From Cyprinodon diabolis (taxonomy: Eukaryota > Chordata > Actinopteri > Cyprinodontiformes > Cyprinodontidae), in contig CM060075.1 in NCBI GenBank assembly GCA_030533445.1, positions 35,422,196-35,486,195 of the forward strand: a stretch of 64,000 nucleotides of DNA, written 5' to 3'. Below the pieces are notes generated by a model. The model ran no database searches, was not told the DNA's origin, and saw nothing but the letters and a program-made list of their open reading frames with translations. Positions within the stretch are counted from its first letter, which is position 1; the number at the start of each line of letters is the position of its first letter. The translations under genes were made by a program, and so were the position numbers. Below, in pieces: positions 44,001-54,997 of the stretch.

Positions 44001-45717
44001 TGAGCACAGAGTTTAGGCAGATGTTGCAGTTGTTGACGTGATGGATCTGTTTCTGGAAGGTAATGAGAAGCTTCGTAGATCTGACCCATTTCTCGGAAAA
44101 AGTGTTCAACTCCCAGTGAGCTATTGGAAAGTTGTTTATCTATTTCTTTGATTTCATTTTTGTTCTCAGAGTCCTTGGATTTTTCCTTGTAAAGAGCCCT
44201 AAGGCCAGAAAGTTTTTCTCGAGACAAATTGTCAAGGTTCATTCTCATCCATTTCAGAAAATATCCCCTCTCTCTCTCTGGGCTGGATATTGCTGTAATG
44301 AAGCATGACATTACATCCGACATAGCATAGGAGTTCTGTTTCTTGCGCTGCTCTTCTTTTTTCATTCTAAGATTACTTTTATAGTTTTCTATGTTTTCAG
44401 ATCCAACTTTTCTGAGACGAAATTCTTCCTTTTCCAAGAAAGTCAGTTCCTTCCATATTTGGCCTTGCAAAGGAAACTGTTCCTCTTTGTATTTGAATGT
44501 GTCTTTAATCTCTGCAGTGATGGCATCTGCATTTTTCTTCCCATTCTGGCATTCTGGAGAATCCTCATCAACTTCTATTCCCAGTTCATGGGCAACGTCA
44601 GCCATCTGCTCTACTGACATCCTATGTTTTGTGTTGGTAAGTACATTGCTCACATTGTCCTTCAAACATTTGACAAAGTCAGCATCATTTATCTTCTTTG
44701 TTTTTATAATGATGCTGCTCTTATTCAACTTCATTTTTTTGACAATTTTTTTTAGGCTATCTGGAGTAAAGCTTTTGCTTACTTGGTTTCCCACCAAGCA
44801 TATTTTTGCTTTGTGGTTTTTGTTAGCCAGCAGTTCTAACTGTGATTCCAGCTGCTCCAGCTCATCAAAGAACACAAAAACGGCAGCAGATGTCTGGCAC
44901 AAAAAGGAGAATTGTGTTTCAAATGAAGCTATGTCACCACGAAGGTTAGCTATAGCTACTGGCTCACTGAAAATGTCCATGTTTTTGTTTCCACAGGGAA
45001 GATACCAGGTAATTTCAGTCAGTCCATTGGATATTCTTCTTGGACTGTCTCCACACTCCATGTTGCGGTGAGCAAAGGTGTCATGGTTCATCTGAGAGTT
45101 ACTCAGGAGTTTATTGAGGATGTCTGATTTGGACATGGAGCATTCACCCAGTCTAACAAAAGAGACCATTGGAAGTTTAGAGGTAACTATTCTTTCTTCT
45201 ATGAATCCCTTTGATTCTGAAAGATCTGGAGGTCTGTACTTCTTAACAATGTCTCTCATGGCCCACAGCATGAGGGTGCACTGCTTTGCATCACAGTTTG
45301 GAAGCAAAAGGGGAACAGAAAACTGACACATGGCCATTTTTAGTGCTAACTCTTGCTGAACGAACCCATCAGAACACAGGAATAGAGCAGTGATTATGTC
45401 CAGAGGATTAAATATTCCAGCCTTTTTTGGGCTGTCAAACAGATCCTCAAAATTGTACTCCTCTTTCTCGCTTACATCATCAGTTTTTGACTTAGAAGGA
45501 ACATTGTTTGATTCACAAGAGACACCTTTTAAAATTCTAGCAGTCACATTAACCATCATCAATTTCTTTAAAAAATACATTGTGACATTTGATTTCCACT
45601 TGCCAGGGTCATCAGTAATGGTCTTCTCATTGATCTCAAGTATTTGGCTCAGTGATAGCTTCTCTCTGTAGAACTGCTCCAACCCAACATCCTCCAAAAG
45701 ACTCTGGAGGTCAGTCT
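41021..45717 (-). CDS. very-large interferon-inducible GTPase-like (VLIG/URGCP), giant 3' exon
   Basis: A single exon of about 1,565 codons ending in TGA at 41021. It belongs to the VLIG/GVIN/URGCP family of very large GTPases. The G domain lies near residues 590-850: P-loop GVQSTGKSTLLN at about 610, DTEGLKSPE at about 665 and FVHQNVSD at about 733. A long helical region follows. Near residue 1425 there is a Cys/His cluster (CGKQCPFCKISCD, then HTEHFASLH) and a conserved C-terminal block with DICSSLVISDRRFRC. The frame is closed upstream by a stop at 45725, with no Met for about 40 codons, so translation starts in an upstream exon. The acceptor is CACAG|AGACTG at 45717 (phase 1). Family members are interferon-responsive cytosolic or nuclear proteins; the exact function is unproven. 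Confidence 0.92.
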
Positions 45718-48174
45718 CTGTGAATCATTAAAACATGTTTTTTAATAGGCATGTCAAACAGAGTTTGCAAATTCAAATATTTTTTGACTTGCAATTTCAC
45801 CACCGCAGATCACATTTTCACACACTAAGTACGTAATGAACAATGTTCTACAATGGAATCTAACTTTATGTAAGCCTGGTCACACTTTAAAAATATATAA
45901 AATCCAATAAAAATTCTATTTTAAAATATTTTTTTTTACTCTTAGTGCCATATTTATAGTAGTTTAGGGCTTAAGTTGAGTTCTTACATTATTTAGTTGT
46001 ATTATTGCATTATCTGTTAATGTTTGTCTGTATCACTGTCTGTGCATCACAACCAGGGTGAGGTGTGGACGCCAGTGCTACTGGAGCTGCTGCAGGTAGG
46101 CCTCAAGCTGTTGTAAACTGCCAAGTTACCATTTCTGACTGATATGTACAGTTTTTATTTGTATCTGCTTACTTCTGCAAAAGCCTTAATCTGACAGTCA
46201 TAGAAGGGGGACATTTTGAATTAATTTGTTTTTGCAGCTAGTATGGTGGTACTAACCACCTAGCTATATTGGACTCTGTGTTAATTTCCCACTATTCAAA
46301 AACATGTCTATGTTAAGTCTTTTCGAGGTCGCCTTTGCCAACTAATGCTGGTCCACCGAAGGCTTAAAATGTAACACCAGATGACGTCTTTTTCCAGCAT
46401 CTATCAGACGTCCAATTTTGACCTCGTACTGCGAAAAGTGGTGCAATCTGGTCACTGTAGATGTCTTTTCTAAGTTAGATTTATACTCATTTTAGAAGGT
46501 AAAAGTCTGCTACTGGGCTGTGCATAATGCTAACCAATTTGAGTGTAAAGGGTTCTAGATTTTCCAATTACGTTGTATGAGTGTCTAAGAAGCAGGTAAA
46601 TAGACATACTTGTTAAAGGTGTAATGCATTTCCTATTTGTGGCATCCTTTTGTTCCTAACACATCACCCAGTCCATATCGGTATAAATAAAAAGCATGAT
46701 TTTTTCCCCCATTGAGATCTGATGTGTTTTCAAAGTGTTCCTTTAATTTTTTTGAGCAGTGTATTATGACTTTTCCCCTCCACATCTAGAGAGGGCAGTG
46801 CTCAAGCGACCCCTATGGGCCAGCTGCCACTGCTGGCCAACCTATTTTGGGCCAGCTGGAGCTTGTAAAGCTCAGCCTGTTAGGCATATGACCAAATAAC
46901 GATCAGAACTCGAAATAGCTCAAAACCAGAGATTGTACTATCTGTTTAGCAAAGGGAGTGGGTATATATTGTTAGGATTACTTTTATTGATAATGTGTTT
47001 CCATTAATCCCCAATAATACCTGCTTGTTGCGTGCCTAAACTAATGTAAAGCAGTTTATGTAATTAGGACACTTCTTGTCAGGATATAAAGTTACAATGT
47101 TGATTATGTACATAACAAAGATTTGGAAATTAAATGAGAATATACAGACAGAATGGATGAGTCTTAACAGCGAGCTAGCTGTCACAGGGCATGTGGAATG
47201 GCCTTGATCTAAGAAAACCAGGGATGTTTCCACATTTGCAAACGTATATGATGTAATGTGGCATGAGAAGACGTGGCAGGGTGTGATGCTGGAGTTTTAT
47301 AAAATGCTTTTTTAACTGTGACTCTGAAGAAGTGAGTCACGTCTCATGGTTATTTAATAAATTAAGAAGTATTAGTTAAAGAGTTGTCCACAGTGATCTT
47401 TTCTCAGGAGAGAATGAAAAAAATCAGAAAACAGAGAAATTCAAATTATAGATAGAAATGAGCAAAGGTTGAAAATCCAGGTGAAGAAAGTAAAAAGCCT
47501 GCTCAGACATTAGTTCCAGCCATTTGCGTTTCTAGTTCTACAGCACAAACTGGGGACAAACCTTCTGGTTAGGTGAACAGGATAAAGAAGAAAAAAAAGT
47601 ACTGATTTAGCATGTACTTGCTTTATAGAATTCACTTAAGCCTTTCTCACCTGAAATGCCCCACAGTATCTGAGAGGAGTTGTTGATTAACTATTAGGGT
47701 TTTTGGGATAAAAAGTAATACTTCCCATAAGAGACCACACTATTTCTCTTCAAGGTTTATTTAATAAATGAACTGTTTCCTAACATTTTTGTAACTTGTT
47801 TTGGTTAACTCTGTGGAAAACCTTCACAGCTCACCTTTGCAGACTTAAAGTAAGAGAGATAAACCTTTCCCAGTCAGAACAGGGCGGAACATAGAGCTAT
47901 TAGGGCTGCTATGATTTCCTTGTTCTCTATTTTCAAGAAAGATAAAGTGCAGACTGGGTGAATTACTATCGATCTATTCCTTTGTTAACTAGATTGCATG
48001 GTTGAGTACATTTTTCCTGCAACAGGTTGTAACATATAACATGGTGAGTAGTAACCTGTTAATAATAGGCTCAGAATTGCATTCAAATTGACAAATATAT
48101 GTTTAGTGCAATATAAAAAATATACGTTTTGCTTTTTAATCAACTTATATGATGCAGGGACATATAATCCTTAC
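45718..48174. other. intron or intergenic DNA 5' of the VLIG-like exon
   Basis: No coding exon was recognised on the minus strand here, though short ones could be missed. 46920-47400 has LTR-like features ('tataaaatgc', 'aataaattaag') without defined ends. Confidence 0.45.
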
Positions 48175-48333
48175 TTTTTCCATGTTCATGAATATTTTGA
48201 CTGCTGTGTTCAGTTGATTCACTGGTGTTGATCAGGATATAGCTGTCCAATGGCCCAACAGGAGTCTCCAGAGGCTGAGATATTAACTCATTGCTGATGC
48301 TATACACTGTTGTCTTCACATGGTGACAAAGAG
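48175..48333 (-). CDS. candidate upstream exon (53 codons, phase 1-1)
   Basis: The minus strand shows acceptor CCTCAAAG|CTCTTTG and donor GGAAAAA|GTAAGG around an open 159-bp segment encoding ALCHHVKTTVYSISNELISQ and ending STEHSSQNIHEHGK. Its leaving phase (1) fits the acceptor of the VLIG-like giant exon. It also joins in frame to the candidate exon at 48457-48568. Gene membership is inference: it may be the 5' part of the VLIG-like gene, or a separate secreted/receptor gene. Confidence 0.5.
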
Positions 48334-48456
48334 CTTTGAGGGTAAAAGAACAAACAAAGTAGAAAAACAATTATATTACAACATGAAGACACAGACAAAA
48401 AAAAAAAAATATATATATATATATATATTTTTTTTATTGATTACACTGACCTTTAC

Positions 48457-48568
48457 CATATGTACTATTGCAATGATTCTCAGCCACACGGTCAGCACAT
48501 GTCCGGGCTACAGGATTATCTTCTTCACAGTAAACCTCCAAAAATTGATCTTCTGTCCTGTTTTTTAT
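48457..48568 (-). CDS. candidate upstream exon (Cys-rich, glycosylation site)
   Basis: Bounded by a TTCTAAG acceptor and a TATG|GTAAAG donor. The 112-bp exon (phase 0 in, 1 out) encodes IKNRTEDQFLEVYCEEDNPV followed by ARTCADRVAENHCNSTYG. Paired cysteines and NRT/NST sequons look extracellular. It joins in frame to 48663-48724 upstream and 48175-48333 downstream. Confidence 0.5.
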
Positions 48569-48662
48569 CTTAGAATAAATATATGAATATAAATATGTTT
48601 TTTAGTCTAATAATAGGTACAGTATTGTTCATAATTCTTTCTTTAAAAAAAATGCTGTTTAC

Positions 48663-48724
48663 CTCCATTGTGGAATGAGATTCTTTAACAGCACACCGTG
48701 CTTCAATTTTCAGGTAACGTTTTT
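48663..48724 (-). CDS. candidate upstream exon (phase 1 in, 0 out)
   Basis: Acceptor CCTTTCAG and donor ATGGAG|GTAAAC bound 62 bp encoding KRYLKIEARCAVKESHSTME. A phase-1 entry is what follows signal-peptide exons in many vertebrate receptor genes, but no such exon was found upstream. Confidence 0.45.
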
Positions 48725-49815
48725 CTGAAAGGAGAACAAAAACTATGTTTATTTATTTATTTTATTTTTTATCTCCAACCTTCTCCCTTGCATTTATCAG
48801 TCTATGGATTCCCATAAAAACCCAAAAGGTCTTATACCAAAGCACAAAGATGTGAGTTCAAATAGTGTCCCTCTGTTATTGACAACCTTTGAAAGACTTA
48901 AAACCAAACCTTTCAGACTAAGGTAAAGGACTGGAAAAGAAAAGATCCTCTTATTTATTCAACCAAAAATGCTAGGCTCTGTGCTAGAAATAAGTTCAAC
49001 AATAGGGATGCAAATAAGAATAAAAAAAAGTGACATCTCCAAACTTAAATATTGATGTTCAACTAGAGGTTCAGCCTCCACATCTATCTCAGGTCCTTTC
49101 CATTCTCTAACAAAAACAAATTAAATTGATTTTCCTGTATTTAGCCGTATCCTTTTCCCCATTATTTACACAGTAAAAATGCCAGTTTTAAGATCTTAGG
49201 TGTATTCTTAATTTAATAGTGTGGGTGTTGTATTAAAAATAAACAGCAGTAAAATAACATTGCCAGTGTAACTTGTGGACATATTTATGTTCTCTGATTG
49301 GAGAATTAACTGGTTGGTGTTTAGTTTAGGCCACGCCCTCATGCGGCATTTGGATGAAAATATTCTTTTGCTTAATAGTCTTGACAAAATTAAAACATCT
49401 AATGAAGAATTTTGCATTAATTTTAAGAAAAATAATTCAGCAAACTAAAGACCTGGTCATCTACCAGCATTTAATCAACAGGTACATAACTTTAATGTTA
49501 TTTTGGTCAGTGCTGGTTGTCATTTTACCCCATACTGAAAGTTTCTGTATGTATAGCCGGAAATGTACCCTTAGGACTTTCAAGTTTTGCTTTGCCCCTG
49601 TCTGCTCTGTTAGTCTTGTTTGTTCTGGACTGATATCTGGATATCAGTCTTACCGAACTTTGACTGTTCTTCTGACCTCGGTTTGGATTCTCCTCCGGTA
49701 CCTCCTCGGCTCTCTGATCCTCTGGTCTGGTAACCTGAGTTTCTGTTCCTACAGAGGATAAGCCTTATCCGCCCAGATAATGAGCAGCCGCACGCTAAAT
49801 TGTTTCAATAAAAAA
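48725..49815. other. no gene recognised
   Basis: AT-rich. 49590-49815 ('cctcctcggctctctgatcc', then 'caataaaaaattacttatgc') resembles the end of an LTR but without a partner or duplication. The 135-codon plus-strand frame at 49354-49761 has no family resemblance. Confidence 0.45.
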
Positions 49816-50455
49816 TTACTTATGCGTGTGGGCGTTGTGGAGGTTTTCTTGTTAAACAATTTTACCAACCAGTTATTTTTGTCACCATTTGATTTATAAA
49901 TGACATTTCTGTTTTTTTTTTTTTCTTAAACTTATGATGTTAATATTACAATCTTTTATACAATGTTTTGTTAAAGTATTAAAAGAGGTACAAAGCATCC
50001 TACCTTTTGAAGAAGACGTCTTCTCAAAAAAAAAAAAAAAAAACTCCCTTTATATTCTAACATCTACTTTCACTTTCTGTTTCTTTCCATATTTGGGTTT
50101 ACAAGAAATCCCACCTCTTTACAGTAAAAGCCCCCTCCACTGCTTTTTTTCTCTCTCTCTCTTTTTTTTTTTAACTCTATTGGGACCAAAAGAAAGTTTA
50201 TCAAAAAAAAACTGCACAAGGTTGTTGGGTTTTTTTAAAGTGGAAGTGAGGAGAAAAAAAATCGAAATGTCTTCACTTTAATGATTAATTTTAAAACTTA
50301 TTGCAAACAATTTAACATTGCTAAATCATAGAAAAAAATTTAACATTTATTTAAAGGAAAGTATGCAAAGTAAAGTAAAAATGAAAAAAATAAAATAAAT
50401 GGTGGAATTAAAAATAGTGTAGTACAAATGAACTGAGTAAATGACCCCCTCTGAG
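49816..50455 (+). repeat. long direct repeat, copy 1
   Basis: About 640 bp, from 'gtgtgggcgttgtggaggtt' to 'gagtaaatgaccccctctga', recur at 51922-52608 in the same orientation with a few percent divergence and indels. There is no coding potential. Duplicate spacing is 2.1 kb. It could be a segmental duplication or the LTRs of a decayed element. Confidence 0.8.
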
Positions 50456-50483
50456 ACTTTATTGTGATTATTTATAATCAATA

Positions 50484-50585
50484 ATCAATCTTGATCTCAC
50501 ATTGGAGAAATTTACCTCTGCATTTGACCCATTTGGGGAGCATTGGGCTGCCACTATGGGGCTAAAGGGCTGGTTATATTCCCAC
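50484..50585. repeat. dispersed SINE/retroposon fragment
   Basis: 'tgatctcacattggagaaatttacctctgcatttgaccca' and 'tttggggagcattgggctgcc' are shared in part with 24095-24130 and 2320-2360. It is a common teleost retroposon tail. Confidence 0.5.
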
Positions 50586-50889
50586 ACCAGTGTGTTGGAG
50601 GTATAAAGCTGATATTTTTGATTTATGCCCAATTTTGAAGATTGGTCTGCGCTATGTTATTCCACGCCACAACACAAGAGGGACAATCACAAACTAGCTA
50701 GTACTGTGGGTGTGGTGGGTGGCTTTATTATCTTGGTTATCTGGTTATGGAGGTGATTTAACAACAATGGCGACTGGACCAATGCGCACTTTGACTGAGA
50801 TGCAGCTGATCAATCTAGAAGTAGAAGAACTTTTGGTACTGGAGCTGGAAGACAGCGAAAGAAGCGTCGCTGAAGCTGGTCTGTACGAT

Positions 50890-51115
50890 CTTTGAATTCA
50901 CACTATGGTGGACGTCAGAGCCTACGGACATCAGAGCGATGGTGGGGTGTTCAAGGAGAGTACCTTTGGGTCCTTAATACTCGATCAGAAGCTAAACCTG
51001 TCCCCACCAGCTGACATTCTCTGGACCTTGGTGAAGACACCCCATGTTGTTGTTGGTGACGCAACTTTCCCCCTCCACTGCAACCTCATGTAACCATTTC
51101 ATGGTATGTATGTGA
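50890..51115 (+). pseudogene. Harbinger (DDE_4-type) transposase fragment
   Basis: The translation [20 protein letters not shown] and then [18 protein letters not shown] matches the catalytic core of HARBI1-like transposases ('DVGAxGxxSDGGVFRxSxF ... VGDxAFPLxxxLM'). Only this core block survives. Confidence 0.75.
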
Positions 51116-51357
51116 TCTACAAGTCTTGAAGTCGCTTCGGATAAAAGCAAAATGTAATGTCATGTAACATAATGAACGATGTGCTGCATATCCAGGCATG
51201 TATGTTTAGTGGAAATGCTAGAAATATGTAAAGTATAGCCGTGATGCTTTATAAACAAAGAATGTGCTCTACTGCATTTCTACATGGTTATTATTACAAT
51301 CTAAAAATGGTACCCCTTGTTTAAAACAAAAAGAAACACAATGGTCACAGAAATTAC

Positions 51358-51866
51358 TTAAAGCTACAGTGTGTAACTTTAAGCGACATCTAGCGGTCAG
51401 ACTGCAGCAACATGAACATCTCCCCCCCACCGCTTCTCCCCCCCAACAGTACGGCGAGCGTTACGGGACAAAATGTCTTCCACGACGTCCGCATCACCTA
51501 CCTTCTCAAGTGATGAGGTTTGTTTACATAGATAATTTTACAGATAGTATTTCATTAGTCTGTGTAGGGTATAGATTTCATGTAGACTTAAGATAATAAA
51601 TATACCGGTTATTTTTTCTACATTGTTGTGACGTTTTGGCGATCTCGCAATCGCTAGTTTGTTGGCTCTGCGCTGCCGTAGCGCAACGATGTCTGCCTCC
51701 ATGGCTGCGAGACCCGCTCCTATGTAATTATAAATAACGAATTCTAAGGCAACGCAAATAAGGTTAAGAGGCTGAGCTCGTAGATGATGATAAATAACAT
51801 AGTTATGTATAATATATTACATTTCTGACTGTATATCCCTGTAATTATTACACACTGTAGCTTTAA
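51358..51866. mobile_element. MITE with TTAAAGCTACAGTGTGTAA ends
   Basis: TTAAAGCTACAGTGTGTAA at the left and its near-perfect inverse ('ttacacactgtagctttaa') at the right enclose about 510 bp with no protein. It is inserted between the two long direct repeats. The target duplication is unclear. Confidence 0.7.
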
Positions 51867-51921
51867 ATCTAAATTAATAGATAAAAATTCTATGAAAATT
51901 AATAAATTGTTATGTGCTATT

Positions 51922-52608
51922 ACTTATTTGTGTGGGCGTTGTGGAGGTTTTCTTATTAAACAATTTTATCAACCAGTTATTTTTGTCACCATTTGATTTA
52001 TAAATGACATTACTGTTTTTTTTTTCTGAAACCTATGATGTTAATATTACAATCTTTTATACAATGTTTTGTTAAAGTATTAAAAGAGGTACAAAGCATC
52101 CTACCTTTTGAAGAAGACGTCTTTTAAAAAAAAAAGACATTAGCTTTCAAATCAAATAATTGCAGAGGAAAAGACCAGTTGTTGATGTTTGTGATGCTGA
52201 GGACCAGTGATGTTGGAAGGGCTGGCGACTCCCTTTATATTCTAACATCTACTTTCACTTTCTGTTTCTTTCCATGGGTTTACAAGAAATCCCACCTTTA
52301 CAGTAAAAGCCCCCTCCACTGCTGTTTTTTTTTTTTTTTTTTTTTTACTCTATTGGGAGCGAAAGAAAGTTTGTCAAACAAGGCTGTTTTTTTGAAAAGT
52401 GCAAGTAAGGAGAAAAAAATCTAAATGTCTTCACTATTATGATATTGCAAGGTATTGCAAACAATTCAACATTGTTAAGCCATAGAAAAAATGTAAAATT
52501 TATTTAAAGGAAAGTATGCAATGTTAAGTAAAAATGGGGGGAAAAAAGGAAATGGTGGAATTAGATATAGTGTAGTACAAATGAACTGAGTAAATGACCC
52601 TCTCTGAG
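51922..52608 (+). repeat. long direct repeat, copy 2
   Basis: The partner of 49816-50455. It carries an extra segment of about 95 bp (52135-52230, 'cattagctttcaaatcaaat...') that copy 1 lacks, either an insertion here or a deletion there. Confidence 0.8.
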
Positions 52609-53108
52609 ATTTTTTTTTTTTTCGTAATTTAAGGAATTCGGCATACTATATGATTTTCAGAATAATAAAATGGATACATTGTGTCCATGTATGCCGCTGT
52701 CGTGCCAAGGTAGTTATCTCTGCGAAAATTTGTATCCCCTCGCTGCCCAGTCTCATGGGAAAATGTACCCCCACTACGTTGGTCCACACTGCAAAACGTA
52801 GTGGAGGTACATTAATGGCCATTTTTTTGTGGTACTGTTACATTTCTTCTGCCTATACGCTTTCTATTGTTTTACGTCCTAGTCACGTGACTTTCAAGAT
52901 TCCAGCTGGGAGACGGAAAAAATATATATGTATGGCCGAAATTCGCTCATTTTTTGTGGAAAGATTAATAACTTGAGTTTGTTTTTGCATTAAAATGAGT
53001 TTTGATTACATTTCTAGTTAGAAATGTATAGTTTGTTGCCAGAATATTTACTCAGGGAATGTACATATTCACTTGCTTGTTCGTTTCTTGCAAAGATTTT
53101 TCAGACTC

Positions 53109-53158
53109 TGGTACATATATTCCTATTCCCACACACCCTTTTAAATTCTTTGAAAAGC

Positions 53159-53212
<54 letters not shown>

Positions 53213-53330
53213 TATTTTTTAAAGCAGTTAATGATTCCAACAAGCAAACTCATATTATAATTACCTTAAAATATATTCTGATGGTTCTAAGAATTTAAAA
53301 GGGTGTGTGGGAATAGGAATATATGTACCA
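53109..53330. repeat. 42-bp perfect inverted repeat around an (AAT)n tract
   Basis: 53109-53150 and 53289-53330 are exact inverse complements over 42 bp (core CATATATTCCTATTCCCACA). They flank an (AAT)n microsatellite of about 17 units at 53163-53213. Perfect identity implies recent origin. Confidence 0.92.
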
Positions 53331-53384
53331 TAGTTCAAAATACACATTTCTAAAAGAATTTCAGATTAACTATCTGTTTTCACA

Positions 53385-54175
53385 GCAGAGATGGTGGCAG
53401 TTATACTGAGTTTCCAATGGGTTGAGGAGGTCAGAGCAGACAGGGTGGTGTTCTGCACGGATTCCAAAGCAGTTTTAGAAAGTATTCAGGGAGAAGGAAA
53501 TAATAGGAAAGATTTAGTATTAGAAATTCAGCACAGTTTATTTAGATTTTACAGGAGTGCAATTGATATTTGATTTTGTTGGGTTCCAGCACATGAAGGG
53601 GTAAAAGGAAATGAAAAGGCAGACAAATTAGCAAAAAGGGCTTTAGAGGAGGCAATAACAATTACAATTCCTTCAGGGAAAGGGGAAGGAAAATCATTTA
53701 TTAAGAGGAAAGAGACTGAAAAATGGCAAAAAAGGTGGAATGAAGATAAAAAGGAAGGTTATATAAAGTACAAAAGTCAGTATTAAATAGAAATATTAAT
53801 GAGAGAAACCGAAGGGAAGAAATAATAATGATCAGATTAAGAGTAGGTCATACTTATTTAAATGACAATTTATACTTAATAGGGAGGAAAAATAATGATA
53901 AATGTGAAGGATGTGGAGAGATAGAAAATGTAGAACACGTATTGATGAACTGTAAAACATCTGAACCTGAAAGGGAGAAATTGAAAAGAGTTGAAAGGAC
54001 AGGCCAAGAATGGAGTCTTAAAGGATTATTGGGAAATAAAGGAAATATAAAAGATATTTATAGATTAAGGAAAGCATTATTTATTTATCTTCAGAATACA
54101 AAATTAAAAAATAGAATTTAATAGATGTAAAACAATGTTGCTACACACTCATGAACAGTAGGTGGCGGTATGCAC
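53385..54175 (+). mobile_element. 5'-truncated LINE with RNase H remnant
   Basis: RNase H motifs VVFCTDSKAVLESIQGEG and WVPAHEGVKGNEKADKLAKRA are followed by RLRVGHTYLNDNLYLIGRKN and a Cys/His region, CEGCGEIENVEHVLMNC. Closely related to copy 2 at 7325-8143 but less decayed: the last frame (53828-54121) is intact to its natural stop. The 3' end 'aggtggcggtatgc' is cut at 54175 without a tail. Confidence 0.8.
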
Positions 54176-54278
54176 GCCCCTTCCCTAGAGCCCGGTGGGA
54201 GCGAAAACATTTTGAATGGAAATCAATGGGGAGAAATTAATAAACTTCTGGTCCCAGTCGCTCTCTGTCATTGATTCC

Positions 54279-54939
54279 TACGACGGAGTATTAGGGCCAC
54301 ACATTAAGAGAAAAAATATTTTTGCCATGACGAGATTAAACTCGACATGTCGACTTTAAAGTCAACATGTCGACATTAAACTCAACATTTCGAGAATAAA
54401 GTTGAAATGTCATGTTGAGTTTAATCTTGACGTGTCGACTTTAAACTCGCCATTTCGAGAATAAAGTTGAAATGTCATGTTGAGTTTAATCTCGACGTGT
54501 CGACAATAAAGTTGAAATTAGTTCAAGAGAGCCAACCGCTGCACAGGATACATGCACAGAATCCAGAATCAGACATGCCTTGTGTAGATGATTTGGTCAA
54601 ATTGTACTTTCTGTGATGATTATAAAGTTATACAGTTGCAGCACATCAAAGACTAACTTCACTCTTAAAACGCAGACTGCAGCTGTGGAGCGCGGTTGCT
54701 CTTTTCTCCAAACTTTGGAATGGCGAGATTAAAGTCGCCACGATATATCAACTTTATTCTCGAAATGGCGAGTTTAAAGTCGACACGTCGAGATTAAACT
54801 CAACAAGACATTTCAACTTTATTCTCGAAATGTTGAGTTTAATGTCGACATGTCGACTTTAAACTCGCCCTGTCGACTTTAATCTCGTCATGGCAAAAAT
54901 ATTTTTTCTCTTCATGTGTGGCCCTAATACTCCGTCGTA
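54279..54939. mobile_element. fold-back DNA element rich in TCGACA repeats
   Basis: The ends TACGACGGAGTATTAGGGCC and the inverse, ending CTCCGTCGTA, are matched for over 60 bp and flanked by GATTCC on both sides (54273-54278, 54940-54945). The subterminal DNA is built of alternating phrases such as ATTAAACTCGACATGTCGAC and TTCGAGAATAAAGTTGAAAT in both orientations. No protein is encoded. The superfamily is unknown. Confidence 0.85.
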
Positions 54940-54997
54940 GATTCCAGATATGCTGGTTGTGTATTTAAATTGTTTTTTTTTTTTGAGTTCCTCTTTT

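Noticed and set aside
44391..45071. 226-codon plus-strand frame
   Set aside because: Antisense shadow of the VLIG-like giant exon, with Ser/Phe-rich composition typical of such shadows.
45717..45725. VLIG-like frame starting with TTG at 45697 as a true start
   Set aside because: Upstream codons continue to an acceptor-like CACAG; a splice junction is far more likely than a non-ATG start.
49354..49761. 135-codon plus-strand frame
   Set aside because: No family resemblance, hydrophobic low-complexity translation, and overlap with LTR-like DNA.
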